Origin: Luidia sarsii
Lineage: Eukaryota > Echinodermata > Asteroidea > Paxillosida > Luidiidae
Direction of reading: 5' to 3'
NCBI GenBank assembly: GCA_949987565.1
Contig: OX465114.1
Span: 8,484,457-8,548,456 of the forward strand
Length of the DNA stretch: 64,000 bases
In this document: positions 11,024 to 22,404 of the stretch, piece after piece
How the letters are laid out: each line of letters begins with the position of its first letter
Position numbering within the stretch: the first letter of the stretch is position 1
Notes under the pieces: generated by a model
The model's input: the letters and a program-made list of their open reading frames with translations, nothing else
The model's database searches: none
Told to the model about the DNA's origin: nothing
Position numbers and translations under genes: made by a program

Positions 11024-11514
11024 TAAAGGCCGCCGCACACGAGAGCTATCTGCTGAGCAAAAATTCTCTCGAGGTCGTAAGCTCGGCACGTAGCTCTCGT
11101 GTGCGCTGAACTTTTGGTGAGATTTCTGCCTCAAGAGGCCTTGAGACCAATATCTATCTTGTTTGATTTTTTTTCGCCTCTCGTGGATGAAAACTCATCG
11201 TGTGCGACTTGAGCTACGTGCTGAGCCAAAAAATAACAACTGGCCAATAAAAGCACACGCTCTGTTCACGTTATGTTCACGTTATGGCTTCCAGAAATAT
11301 ATGTTTTGCTAAGCACGTAGCTCAATTCGCAGCACACGATGAGTTTTCATCCACGAGAGGCGAAAAAAAATCAAACAGGATAGATATTGGTCTCACGGCC
11401 TCTTGAGGCAGAAATCTCACCAACAGTTCAGCGCACACGAGAGCGACGTGCTGAGTTAACGACCTCGAGAGAATGTTTTGCTCAGCAGATAGCTCTCGTG
11501 TGCGGCGGCCTTTA
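11024..11514. mobile_element. 491-bp palindromic foldback element, family G
   Basis: The left arm begins TAAAGGCCGCCGCACACGAG and the right end is its exact inverse. The two arms (about 11024-11230 and 11303-11514) match along roughly 205 bp with few differences, around a spacer of about 70 bp. Each arm also contains an inner inverted pair (CGCACACGAGAGCT and AGCTCTCGTGTGCG). No coding capacity. A single copy in this window. Confidence 0.9.
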
Positions 11515-12198
11515 AGGAAAGAGGCAAGATTCCTGCCAGCGCTCTCTCCGCGTGTCATCGCAAAGCCACCATTATTCATTTATTCCCGCGGTCGGGAAAA
11601 ATAATTGGAAGCAAGCCATTGAGATCGCCATTGACTCCGCTGCTTATAAGTCGATCCCTCGATCCCCCCTGCCGCCGATCCACAACCTCGCTGCGGGTCG
11701 GGATGCGTGTTCGAAGTCCTGAGAGGGCCGATGGTACTTAAGGAGATTGAATTGCATTCTCCCGGACACCTCGCACTTTGGCGCTTATCAAAGACGCACC
11801 TCCTCCTCCTCCTTCCCCTCCCCCTCCGCCGCGACCACCTCGAGATCCCCCCCACCCTCTCCACCTGCTTTCCCCCCGTCTCAACATCGGTCGAGGAGTA
11901 CGGTTCTCGGCTAAGACTCCTTGCGCGGAGCCGAGGAATAATTGCTCTGAAAACGAAAACCACCCGAAATTATTCTCACCGTGGCCAGAAGAGACAGCTG
12001 GAGTTTTTCAATTCTTGTCCAATCGTATATACGGCGTGCTTTTTGTTCGGCCTTTTCAGTGTACTTGGAGATTTGACCTGCTCATGTTCAAATGATTATT
12101 CATTTTGTTTCTGAGTTCCGGCAATGCAGAAGTGACGTCAGGGATCAATGCAGAAGCACTAGGCTTCGCACTATCCTGATAATTATTTTGTAAAAGTG
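11515..12198. other. No gene recognised; CCT-rich tract
   Basis: A CTCCTCCTCCTCC-type run at about 11795-11870 gives a Pro-rich frame that I regard as an artefact. The rest is unrecognised. Confidence 0.4.
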
Positions 12199-12199
12199 T

Positions 12200-12652
12200 A
12201 TGTGAGCCGGCACAGCATAATGAGGAATAACCCCCACTTTTGAGATTTTGAGATTTTCTAATGATGTGAAAGAGTATACCATTAGCTTTCAAAATTATTT
12301 CCCTGTGAACTTACAAGGGGACTTCGCTCGTTCATTTGGTACTAGACACAATATACCAGCGTCATTCTAACTTCTCGAAAGCGGCCATTCAAAAAGGCAG
12401 GAACTTTACATTTTCATAAAAACAGTACACAAACACTCCCCGAAATCCTCGTTTTTTCAACATTTAGAGACGGATTTCTGAAAAATACTTTGGACATAAT
12501 AGCCTCCAATACATTTACTTTCCGAAAATCCAAAAACAAAAACTTTTTTTTTATCGAATTGAGAAGATACTTTGACTTCAGGCGTTGTTTACTCGAAAGG
12601 TGTTTTGGTGGGATATTCCTTATGTCGCTGTGCCGGTCACATATCTGCACCC
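12200..12652. mobile_element. MITE, family E copy 1
   Basis: Ends TGTGAGCCGGCACAGCATAA and TATGTCGCTGTGCCGGTCAC are inverted repeats with TA outside both. Reverse orientation relative to the copy at 14774. Carries the family interior (GAACGAGCGAAG complement, GTCCAAAG complement, ACTTCAGGCG). About 460 bp, no transposase. Confidence 0.85.
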
Positions 12653-12904
12653 CCATTCACACACCACCCATTTCCTTCAGCTTGACCAAGGATGAAGCAA
12701 TGCCAATCGTCTGCACACTCGCAGCCAGGCAGTATGAAGAATTGAGTCTCGGGTCACTCAGATTGTTCACGTACGTTGTATTCGCTGTGCAGAAAGCCTT
12801 TGTTGGCTGTACAGAAAGCCTATCCCTAGCTTGAACTTCAACTGGTTTTGTCACTGTAGGAAAATACAGGATACGGATTACTAGGCCTAACGTCGTGATG
12901 GAGG

Positions 12905-13215
12905 ATGATCTTGTAGGATTTGGGCTCCATGGGACAAACACCAAATTAGGATTTTGAAGGATTCGGGTCATGTGGTCATAAAAGTATACAGTGTAATTGT
13001 AAAGGTTATTAGCCACAGAAAAAACAAAAGAAGTATTTTGTCCATCAAAAAAATTCAAAAAATATTCCTTTCACAAATTCAGTGCAGTATTTTGCAGGAT
13101 TCGGGCAGTGGCGCACCGCCAACAGTATTGCAGGATTGTGTAAAGACTTGGGTCATGTGGGGCTTCTAACAATAAAGGATTGTTGGATCTTGCAGGATTT
13201 GGGTCATGAACATCG
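12905..13215. repeat. Degenerate repeat of GCAGGATTCGGGTCATG
   Basis: At least five diverged units (for example around 12915, 12953, 13091, 13128 and 13191) share an AGGATT(C/T)GGG core, often with TCATG. Spacing is irregular. Confidence 0.5.
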
Positions 13216-13500
13216 AAAAAGGTGTACGGAGAAGGCTTGCTCGAACCCCCCTTTTACCTTCCTCAGTTAACTGGTGTCTGTCAGCAACTCCTCTGCCTCT
13301 GCCTACGGAGAACACTACCAATCCATTACCCAACTCTCTCATTTAGTTCCCTTCCTTCCTTCCGTCCTCACCAAATTCCCCCTTAACGGAGGAACTCGAG
13401 TGACCTTATGTTATAAGCTCAGACGTTCGTATCCTGACTATCGAGTTCCTCGGCATTTTTTTGTCGGGAAGGAGGAGGGGATGGAGACATAATCGGTAGG

Positions 13501-14275
13501 AACGTGACAGAGACAGGATTCAGCAGTCAGTATAAGTAAAGAGAGAGGGAGAAATACATCGAGACGGACGGCGAGAGCGAGAGTGGAGGGAGGGGGAGAG
13601 AGAGGATGGAGAGAGGGGAGAGGGAGATACTGACAGACAAATAGAGGGGGGAAGGGGTAATGAGGAGGAAGAGAAGGGGGGGAGAAACAGACTGGAATTG
13701 GGGGAGATGAGAGAACGGGAGAAAGAGGGGGACGAGAAAGAGGAGAGGGGCGAGAGAAGAGAGTGGGGAGGGAGATACAGACAGACAAAGCCAGCGAGAC
13801 AGAGTAGATGAAGGCACAGATACGCAGATGGAGAGGTGATGGGGAGGGATAGAAGGGGGAGAGAAACAGAGACTGGGATTGGGGGAGAGGAGAGAACGGG
13901 AGAAAGAGGGAGGGGGAGAGGGGAGAGGGGGAAACAGAACAGAATGGAGAGAGATAGAGAGTTAGCGAGACAGAGAGAGAAAGACACAGATAGACAGAGA
14001 AAGAGGTGAGGAGGGAGAGATGGGGGAAAAGACACAGGGATTGGGGGAAAGGAGAGAACGGGAGAAAGAGGGAGGGTAGAGAGAGAGGAAGCGAGAGAGG
14101 TGGAGAGAGAGAAGGAGAGAGAGAGGGAGAGGGGAGAGAGGGGATGGAGGGAGAGAAAAGCGAGGGAGGGGAGGTAGATCGAGAGGAAAAGCGAGAGGGG
14201 GATGGGGGAGAGGGAAAGAGAGAGACGATGAAAGAGTGCGTGTAAGAGAGACGCTGAAAATCAAAACGAACGGAA
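13501..14275. repeat. Purine-rich minisatellite with higher-order unit of about 160-180 bp
   Basis: A/G-rich throughout on the + strand. The core GGGATTGGGGGAGAGGAG followed by AGAACGGGAGAAAG recurs at about 13698, 13876 and 14038, each followed by a GACAGA-rich segment. A 317-codon minus-strand frame (Ser/Pro/Leu) arises from it and is not a gene. Confidence 0.85.
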
Positions 14276-14773
14276 GAGGAACACGCCACGACGACAGTCG
14301 CTTTACGAGGCCCGCTGGAAAATAGGAAGACCCGCGGTATATGCGGAGACTGCGATTTATTTTGACGTATTTGGTTTGGTTTGCTATTCATATTTATCCG
14401 GCAGTTTCGAAATCCTCCTGGGAGGGGGAAGGGGCTAGGGAGAGGGAAGGGGGAAACGTGAATCGGATAAATTGATCTCTCCCGGTGCTGGGGATTCTCT
14501 TTTGGATCTTTTTTTCTTCTTTAAGGGCGGTGTGTACGGCTCGCATCCGCGGCGGGCGATGGCCGCGGGATCTCCGAATTCGGGCACAACTATAATTGTC
14601 CGAGGTTTTTTTTAAACAAAGACCCCCCCCTTTTTTTGTAAGCCTACCACAAATTACTGCGTAGCGTGTCGAAAGTCACACAGACATCCGATTGTTTCAG
14701 GTCTAAACTCGCTCGTATACTAAGAGTGTACTCATATTGATTCATTTCAAATGTAGGCGCAGCCTAGGCTCTA
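14276..14773. other. No gene recognised
   Basis: Contains a short GC-rich patch near 14525-14580 and a C/T homopolymer run near 14620-14640. Nothing else was recognised. Confidence 0.45.
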
Positions 14774-15235
14774 TGTGACCCGGCACAGCGACATGAGGAA
14801 TATCCCACCAAAACACTTTTCGAGTAAACAACGTCTGAAGTCAAAATATCTTCTCAATTCGATTTTAAAAAAATTGTTTTGTGTAGTTTCGGAATGTTAA
14901 TGTATTGGATGATATTATGTCCAAAGGATTTTTCCAAAATCCGTCTCTAAATGTTGAAAAAACGAGGATTTCGGGGGAGTGTTTGTGTACTGTTTTCATG
15001 AAAATAAAGATCCTGCCTTTTTGAATGGTCGCTTTCGAGGAGTTACACTGGTGCTGCTATATTGTGTCTGGTACCAAATGAACGAGCGAAGTCCCCTTGT
15101 ACTACTTACAACAAAGTTCACACGGAAATAATTTTGATATAATTTAAAAGGTAATGGTATACTCTTTCACATCATTAGCAAATCTCAAAATATCAAAAGT
15201 GAGGGTTATTCCTCATTATGCTGTACCGGGTCACA
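14774..15235 (+). mobile_element. MITE, family E copy 2 (full length, TA-flanked)
   Basis: TGTGACCCGGCACAGCGACA at the left, GCTGTACCGGGTCACA at the right, TA on both sides (14772-14773 and 15236-15237). The TA duplication and short inverted ends suggest a Tc1/mariner-mobilised non-autonomous element. Confidence 0.85.
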
Positions 15236-15306
15236 TATGTTACTTCCGATTGTTAAAAAAAAATTAAAAAATTGGCACTTAATTTTACAAATTGAAAATT
15301 GCGAAC

Positions 15307-15553
15307 CAATAGAGCAATTGCGCGATATCATCACATGACTTACAGTGGGTATAAGGCCTCGGATACAAACTCCGGAATATTCTGCATAGATTTTCGAGAA
15401 AGAAAAAAAAGGCCTCGACCAAACAAACTAGTGCAACAATCACATGTACTTGACAACATCGGCATCCTGATATGAGGGCCGACACGATTCGCGGTAACCG
15501 TTGTTCGATAACCACTATATTGGTCACGCGACCTACAGGGCGCACTCGGTCAA
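15307..15553. mobile_element. Foldback MITE, family F copy 3
   Basis: AATTGCGCGATATCATCACA, TGACTTACAGTGGGTAT at the left. ACCACTATATTGGTCACGCG near the right end. More diverged than copies 2 and 4. Confidence 0.6.
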
Positions 15554-15765
15554 TTTTTTGGTTTTCAACGCCAAAACACCGCCACCCGAACATCCGGCAG
15601 GATTGGGTAATGTAAGTCAACTGCCTGGCATGCACTTCTTCGTTGTGACGCCTCATTTCATGTGCAGCGGACTGGGTTTAGATTTGTCTGGCTGGTAGCC
15701 GTTTCCCCGACTCTCCCGCCTGGTGGATTAAGCATACATCTGAGCTCGTATTCAATTTGCAATTC

Positions 15766-16432
15766 TATATAGTCCGCGGCATTGCCACTGTGCGCACATC
15801 AAACGCCGTCCTGAAATGAACCCCACGCCCCCCTACATAATTATACATGAGTGTGGCTTACAAATGTGACCCGGTACGGCGACATGAGGAATATCCCACC
15901 AAAACTCTTTTCCAGTAAACAACGCCTGAAGTCAAAGTATCTTCTCAATTCGATAAAAAAAATATCAATTTTCTTTTTGTATTTTCGGAAAGTTAATGTA
16001 TTGGAGGATATTATGTCCAAAGGATTTTTCCGAAATCCGTCTCTAAATGTTGAAAAATTTAGGATTTCGGGAGAGTGTTTGTGTACTGTTTTAATGAAAA
16101 TGTAAAGTTCCTGCCTTTTTGAATCGCCGCTTTCGAGGAGTTAGAATAGCGCTGCTATATTGTGTCTGGTACCAAATGAACGAGCGAAGTCCACTTGTAC
16201 TATTTACAACAAAGTTCACACGGAAATAATTTTGATACCATTTGAAAGCTAATAGTATACTCTTTCACATCATTAGAAAATCTCAGAATCTCAAAAGTGA
16301 GGGTTATTCCTCATTATGCTGTGCCGGGTCACATATAGTCCGCGGCATTGCCACCCCACTGTTCGCACATCAAACGCCGTCCCGAAATGAACCCCAGCCC
16401 TCCCTACATATGAGTGTGGCTTACAAATGCAT
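15766..16432. repeat. Direct duplication of about 97 bp flanking a family E element
   Basis: ATAGTCCGCGGCATTGCCAC through AGTGTGGCTTACAAATG occurs at about 15767-15864 and again at about 16334-16430, with small differences. Exactly one family E element lies between the copies. Far longer than a transposition target duplication. Confidence 0.85.
15865..16333 (+). mobile_element. MITE, family E copy 3
   Basis: TGTGACCCGGTACGGCGACA to GCTGTGCCGGGTCACA, interior collinear with copy 2 (GTCCAAAGGATTTTTCC, GGTACCAAATGAACGAGCG). Located between the duplicated 97-bp blocks. Confidence 0.85.
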
Positions 16433-16570
16433 ATCGCAGGTCTAGACTAATGCGTGTGTACAAACTGTAGGCCTATTTCTGATTGACCGGCGATGCCTTT
16501 ACCTCTTGAGGAGCTTGTGAATCTGTCCCTCGTTGAAGTATTAACATTCAACTACATTGCAGCGCCATTT

Positions 16571-17154
16571 ATAGGCCCAATACTACATTGGGAAGATCGG
16601 GAAACATCGATGTCCACAGATTTCCTTCTAATTAGTTGTACACAGTTTGTATAATGGTCATGATAGAATTCTCGTGATGAAATCCTACGGTCAGGGATGA
16701 TGTACTTATCGAGAAATCTTCACTCAAACATCGACAGAATAGTTTATTACTCGCGAGTAACTATTTCTTACTCTACAGGCCGCTGCGAAAACATTGATTT
16801 TTTGAGCCTTTTTCAAAAAATAACCGGAGGAACTCGACGTTTCGAACAGTGTACTCTGCTCGTCTTCAGGAGAAGACGAACAGAGTACACTGTTCGAAAC
16901 GTCGAGTTCCTCCGGTTCTTTTCAGAACCACACTTACTCACAAAAGATAATTTACATGGTTTCTCCGCAAACCTATTTATCCTGATATTCTCACCATGCA
17001 AACCTTCAAATCTCATTTGCCTTATGCTACTTTCTCAGATTACCATTTTGAGCTAAAACCTTCGCATGATTTCTTTTTTTGAAAGTGTAGGCCTAATGGT
17101 TTAACCCACTGTGGCAATCTTTTGACCTTTACCAATGTTGTATAGGTCCTTTAA
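16571..17154 (+). mobile_element. MITE, family D copy 2, interrupted by a family K hairpin
   Basis: Left ATAGGCCCAATACTACATTG. The interior ATCGATGTCCACAGATTTCC and the TTACTCGCGAGTAA palindrome are followed by about 200 foreign bases, then CTACTTTCTCAGATTACCA. Right TTTACCAATGTTGTATAGG. Confidence 0.75.
16817..17022. mobile_element. Hairpin element, family K (nested)
   Basis: 46-bp arms at 16822-16867 and 16872-16917 pair with one mismatch around a 4-base loop. The core reads CGACGTTTCGAACAGTGTAC. The hairpin is followed by a TTCTTTTCAGAACCACAC tail and CTCCGCAAACCT. It sits inside a family D element. Confidence 0.8.
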
Positions 17155-17204
17155 TAGTCTCAATAATCTGATTATAAATTTAATTTCGCTTTTCTTAAAA
17201 CAAA

Positions 17205-17425
17205 AAGCAGAGAGAGGGGGAGAGAGAGAGGGGGGAGATAAAGAGGGCGATGGAGAGAGAGGAGGGTGGAGATAGAGAAGTGGAGAGAGAGAGTAAGAGA
17301 GTGAAGAAAGAGAGATGGAGAGAGAGGGGGGAAAGGGGGAGAGGGGAAAGGGGGAGAGAGGAGGAGGGAGAAGGAGAGAAGGAGATAGAGGGATGGGGAG
17401 GGAGAGAGGAAAGCCCTCCACAGGG
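17205..17425. repeat. GA-rich tract
   Basis: GAGAGA and GGGGGAGA irregular repeats, purines on the + strand. The frames across it are artefacts. Confidence 0.9.
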
Positions 17426-17618
17426 CGATTGATAAGCACTGATGGCGTTTATTCCCTAGACCCATGCACGGCATGTGCTCGTTCCCTTTTCCCATCCGAC
17501 CTGTCAGGGGACATTATTTCATCTTGAATCCCTATAGTCTCCACTGCAAAGGAAAGGGGGGTTCTGTGCGAAGTGTTCGCTAATAATGATCGCGATGGAC
17601 ATCGTGGCACGTCGGGGG

Positions 17619-17685
<67 letters not shown>

Positions 17686-17923
17686 CCTCTCTATCTCCCT
17701 CTCTCTCTCTCTCTTTCTCTCTCTCCTTCTCTCTCTCTCCTTCTCTCTCTCTCTCTATCTCCTTCTCTCTCTCTCTCTCCCTCTCTATCTCTCTCTTTCT
17801 CTCTCTCTCTCTCTCTTTCTCTCTCTCCTTCTCTCTCTCTGCTTCTCTCTCTCTCTCCTTCTCTCTCTCTCCTTCTCTCTCTCTCTATCTCCTTCTCTCT
17901 CTCTCTCTCTCTCTCCCTCTCTA

Positions 17924-17961
<38 letters not shown>

Positions 17962-18437
17962 TCCTTCTCTCTATTCTCTCTCTCTCTCCTCTCTCTCTCC
18001 TTCTCTCTCTCCTTCTCTCCCTCCTTCTCTCTCTCTCCTTCTCTCCCTCGTTCTCTCTCCCCCTCTCTCTCTCTCTCCTCTCTCTCTTTCTCTATCTCTC
18101 TTTCTCTCTCTCCCTCTTTCTCTCTCTCTCTCCTTCTCTCTCCCCCCTCTCTCTCCTCTCTCTCTCGCTCTCTCTCTCCCTCTCTATCTCTCTCTTTCTC
18201 TCTCTCTCTCTCCTTTTCTCTCTCCTCTCTCTCCTTCTCTCTCTCCCCTTCTCTCTCTCCTTCTCTCTCCCCTCTCTCTCCTCTCTCTCTTTCTCTCGCT
18301 CTCTCTCTCTCCCTCTCTATCTCTCTCCTCTCTCTCTCGTTCTCTCTCTCCTTCTCTCTCTCCCTCTCTATCTCTCTCTTTCTCTCTCTCCTTCTCTCTC
18401 TCCTTCTCTCTCTCTCTCCTCCCCCCCCCTCTCTCTC
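17619..18437. repeat. (CT)n tract of about 820 bp
   Basis: Almost pure pyrimidine on the + strand: CT dinucleotides with interspersed CTTCTC, TCTATCTC and CCCTCTC. It yields 300-400-codon Ser/Leu or Arg/Glu frames on either strand. It ends in CCTCCCCCCCCCT near 18418. Confidence 0.95.
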
Positions 18438-18872
18438 AAGACGTGCATAATACAATTGCATCTCCGTTGGAGGTGTAACGGAAAAGAGAGAGAGCGAACC
18501 GGTTGGGACTGTTTGTGTAACGCGTGAAAACGGGTAGACGGCGGGTGGTGGTAAAAAAAAAAACCTCCTCACACCAACAATCAAATCAGGCTCGTCTCTA
18601 GTCGTTGTCAGTCTGATAAGCCAAATGAAGCAGATTACTGGAGATATTGGGAGGGAAAAAATACAGCTCCCCACTGAAGCTGGGAATGTCTCCCGAAGCA
18701 ATTGCGTCGGAACGAGCCCGTGGCACCCATAGAATATAAGCACTGGACTGGGATAAAATTGGCTGCGTGTATACGACAGAGCGCTGGGGGAGAACATTAA
18801 TTTTGTCCCGCGTCGTTTTTCTTGTGTTTTGGGATCCGAACGGTGTCGTTCGTGTTGATGTTGGGAGCTATA
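18438..18872. other. Spacer between the CT tract and the satellite; no gene recognised
   Basis: Unique-looking sequence with one A run near 18553. Nothing recognised. Confidence 0.5.
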
Positions 18873-21418
18873 TATGGGGATGGTGGAGGGGATGTCTATG
18901 TACTGGAATGGGGTGGGGATCCAGTCACATACAGAGTGCACACTACTCTAATGGAAGGTTGATATTAAAGTGACATCCACTCAAAGAAAGGGAGCTAGGA
19001 ATAGGGATGGAGGTGGGGAGGTGTATGTACTAGGATTTAGTCACATAAAGAGTGCACGATACTCTAATAGATGGTTGATATTAAAGTGACATCCACTCAA
19101 AGGAAGGGAGCTAGGAATAGGGATGGAGGTGGGGAGGTGTATGTACTAGGATCTAGTCACATAAAGAGTGCACACTACTCTAATGGATGGTTGATAATAA
19201 AGTGACATCCACTCAAAGGAAGGGAGCTAGGAATGGGGATGGAGGTGGGGAGGTGTATGTACTAGGATTTAGTCACATAAAGAGTGCACGATACTCTAAT
19301 AGATGGTTGATATTAAAGTGACATCCACTCAAAGGAAGGGAGCTAGGAATAGGGATGGAGGTGGGGAGGTGTATGTACTAGGATTTAGTCACATAAAGAG
19401 TGCACGATACTCTAATAGATGGTTGATATTAAAGTGACATCCACTCAAAGGAAGGGAGCTAGGAATAGGGATGGAGGTGGGGAGGTGTATGTACAAGGAT
19501 CCAGTCACATAAAGAGTGCACGATAGTCTAATGGATGGTTGATATTAAAGTGACATCCACTCAAAGGAAGGGAGCTAGGAATAGGGATGGAGGTGGGGAG
19601 GTGTATGTACAAGGATCCAGTCACATAAAGAGTGCACACTACTCTAATGGATGGTTGATAATAAAGTGACATCCACTCAAAGGAAGGGAGCTAGGAATGG
19701 GGATGGAGGTGTGGAGGTGTATGTACTAGGATTTAGTCACATAAAGAGTGCACGATACTCTAATAGATGGTTGATATTAAAGTGACATCCACTCAAAGGA
19801 AGGGAGCTAGGAATAGGGATGGAGGTGGGGAGGTGTATGTACAAGGATCCAGTCACATAAAGAGTGCACGATATTCTAATGGATGGTTGATATTAAAGTG
19901 ACATCCACTCAAATGAAGGGAGCTAGGAATAGGGATGGAGGCGGGGAGGTGTATGTACTAGGATCCAGTCACATAAAGAGTGCACGATAGTATAATGGAA
20001 GGTTGATAATAAAGTGACATTCACTCAAAGGAAGGGAGCTAGGAATAGGGATGGAGGTGTGGAGGAGTATGTACTAGGATCCAGTCACATAAAGAGTACA
20101 CGATACTCTAATGGATGGTTGATATTAAAGTGACATCCACTCAAAGGAAGGGAGCTAGGAATAGGAATGGAGGTGGGGAGGTGTATGTACTAGGATCCAG
20201 TCACATAAAGAGTGCACGATACTCTAATGGATGGTTGATAATAAAGTGACATCCACTCAAAGGAAGGGAGCTAGGAATAGGGATGGAGGTGGGGAGGTGT
20301 ATGTACTAGGATCCAGTCACATAAAGAGTGCACACTACTCTAATGGATGGTTGATAATAAAGTGACATCCACTCAAAGGAAGGGAGCTAGGAATAGGGAT
20401 GGAGGTGGGGAGGTGTATGTACTAGGATCCAGTCACATAAAGAGTGCACACTACTCTAATGGATGGTTGATAATAAAGTGACATCCACTCAAAGGAAGGG
20501 AGCTAGGAATAGGGATGGAGGTGGGGAGGTGTATGTACTAGGATCCAGTCACATAAAGAGTGCACACTACTCTAATGGATGGTTGATAATAAAGTGACAT
20601 CCACTCAAAGGAAGGGAGCTAGGAATAGGGATGGAGGTGGGGAGGTGCATGTACTAGGATCCAGTCACATAAAGAGTGCACGATATTCAAATGGATAGTT
20701 GATATTAAAGTGACATCCACTCAAAGGAAGGAAGCTAGGAATAGGGATGGAGGTGGGGAGGTGTATGTACTAGGATCCAGTCACATAAAGAGTGCACACT
20801 ACTCTAATGGGTGGTTGATAATAAAGTGACATCCACTCAAATGAAGGGAGCTAGGAATAGGGATGGAGGTGGGGAGGTGTATGTACTAGGATCCAGTCAC
20901 ATAAAGAGTGCACGATATTCAAATGGATGGTTGATAATAAAGTGACATCCACTCAAAGGAAGCGAGCTAGGAATAGGGATGGAGGTGGGGAGGTGTATGT
21001 ACTAGAATCCAGTCACATAAAGAGTGCACGATAGTCTAATGGATAGTTGATATTAAAGTGACATCCACTCAAAGGAAGGGAGCTAGGAATAGGGATGGAG
21101 GTGGGGAGGTGTATGTACTAGGATCCAGTCACATAAAGAGTGCACGATACTCTAATGGATGGTTGATAATAAAGTGACATCCACTCAAAGGAAGGGAGCT
21201 AGGAATAGGAATGGAGGTGGGGAGGTGTATGTACTAGGATCCAGTCACATAAAGAGTGCACGATAGTCTAATGGATGGTTGATAATAAAGTGACATCCAC
21301 TCAAAGGAAGGGAGCTAGGAATAGGGATGGAGGTGGGGAGGTGTATGTACTAGGATCCAGTCACATAAAGAGTGCACGATACTCTAATGGATGGTTGGTA
21401 ATAAAGCTACTTCCACTC
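18873..21418. repeat. 116-bp satellite array, about 22 units
   Basis: The anchor GGAGCTAGGAAT occurs at 18991, 19107, 19223, 19339 and on to 21311. The first and last anchors are exactly 20 x 116 bp apart, so there is no net length change over the array. The unit includes GTGACATCCACTCAAAG, GGTGTATGTACTAGGATCCA and GTCACATAAAGAGTGCAC. Most units hold a GGATCC site, while some in the left half read GGATTTAG. Both ends are diverged partial units. Confidence 0.97.
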
Positions 21419-21677
21419 CGAGGGTCGGGTGAGGATGGATGGTATAGGTGATGTGCGCATCATCGAGTCACACTCGTTTGTCGTTTGTGGCGCCGTCCGG
21501 CGAGTAGCGGATATAATTTATCTGCATCGTGGGAACTGATGCGCCCGAGCAAACAGATCGCACTGTACGAATACATTTGCTTCCGAGGTAATAAAGACCG
21601 ATGGTGCAAACTACTTACTGGCGTAACGTAAATGACAACAATGCAAATCACTCGGGTTGTTTTTTTCATACCTCTTC
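21419..21677. other. Satellite right flank; no gene recognised
   Basis: Sequence resembling the family B tail (GGTGCAAACTACTTACTGG) occurs near 21603-21650, otherwise nothing. Confidence 0.4.
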
Positions 21678-22213
21678 TTTAAAGCCCCTACACAGCATTG
21701 GTAAGATCGACAAACAGAACTGTTCAGAGATTTACATGAAACTTAATATACAGTTTGAAGAGGGTTATGGTAGAAGCCTCGCTCTGAAATATTTCTGCCT
21801 AAAATGTTGTATTTTGGGAGAAAAGAGTAAAAGAAATCGTTTACGTCTCACCGAGATCTAAACTATTTTTCGGAACAGTACGGCGTTGAATGCTGCATTT
21901 TCGCGAAACAAATGAAGCGGTTTTCACGATTTTCTCGAGACTCGTTCGGCGGATTGAGCTGAAAATGTTCACAGGTGTGCTATTTCATGCATTATGTTGG
22001 ATCAGACAAGGTATGGATGCTATTCTTTGACCTCGACCAATATCTGTAAAATGTGTGGATCCCGCAAGGCCTTACCAAGCAACATAACTGGACTTAGCCT
22101 ACGATTGATAACTCATGGTAAGATGTGAACGACCGCGAATGTTTCCGCGCACAGCTCGCAGTTTAGCGATTGATCGTCAGCCTTGACCAATGTTGTGTAT
22201 AAGGGGCTTTAAG
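21678..22213 (+). mobile_element. MITE, family C copy 3, with inserted or alternative right end
   Basis: Left TTTAAAGCCCCTACACAGCA. Collinear with copy 2 up to CGACCAATATCTGTAAAATG, then about 150 bp (GGATCCCGCAAGGCC to GATCGTCAG) before a true right end CCAATGTTGTGTATAAGG. The same extra block is in the copy at 30870. Confidence 0.7.
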
Positions 22214-22296
22214 AGCCCTTATACGCACGGTGTCACCGCAAACTCTCCTTTATTACAATACAGATGTCGAAACAAAGATACGTGTGGAGAGACTTG

Positions 22297-22404
22297 ATGA
22301 CGTTTCGGCCTTAGCTGGACCTTCTCTCAAAAGCCAGACTCTGCCCTTTGGAGGGAAAGGGTCCCGCTAGGATGGAAACGTCAGGCCCTCTGAAACTGAC
22401 AGCG
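22297..22404. mobile_element. Family B copy, diverged
   Basis: GATGACGTTTCGGCC at the left and CCCGCTAGGATGGAAACGTC plus AGGCCCTCTGAAA at the right. Confidence 0.6.

Noticed and set aside
13438..14391. 317-codon Ser/Pro-rich minus-strand frame
   Set aside because: Arises from a purine-rich minisatellite whose unit length is not a multiple of three throughout.
17573..18941. 300-416-codon Ser/Leu and Arg/Glu frames across the CT tract, on both strands
   Set aside because: They are translations of (CT)n, which has no stop codon in any frame; no domain or splice context.
18873..21418. CRISPR-like array because of the regular period
   Set aside because: The whole 116-bp unit is conserved with no unique spacers; eukaryotic satellite.
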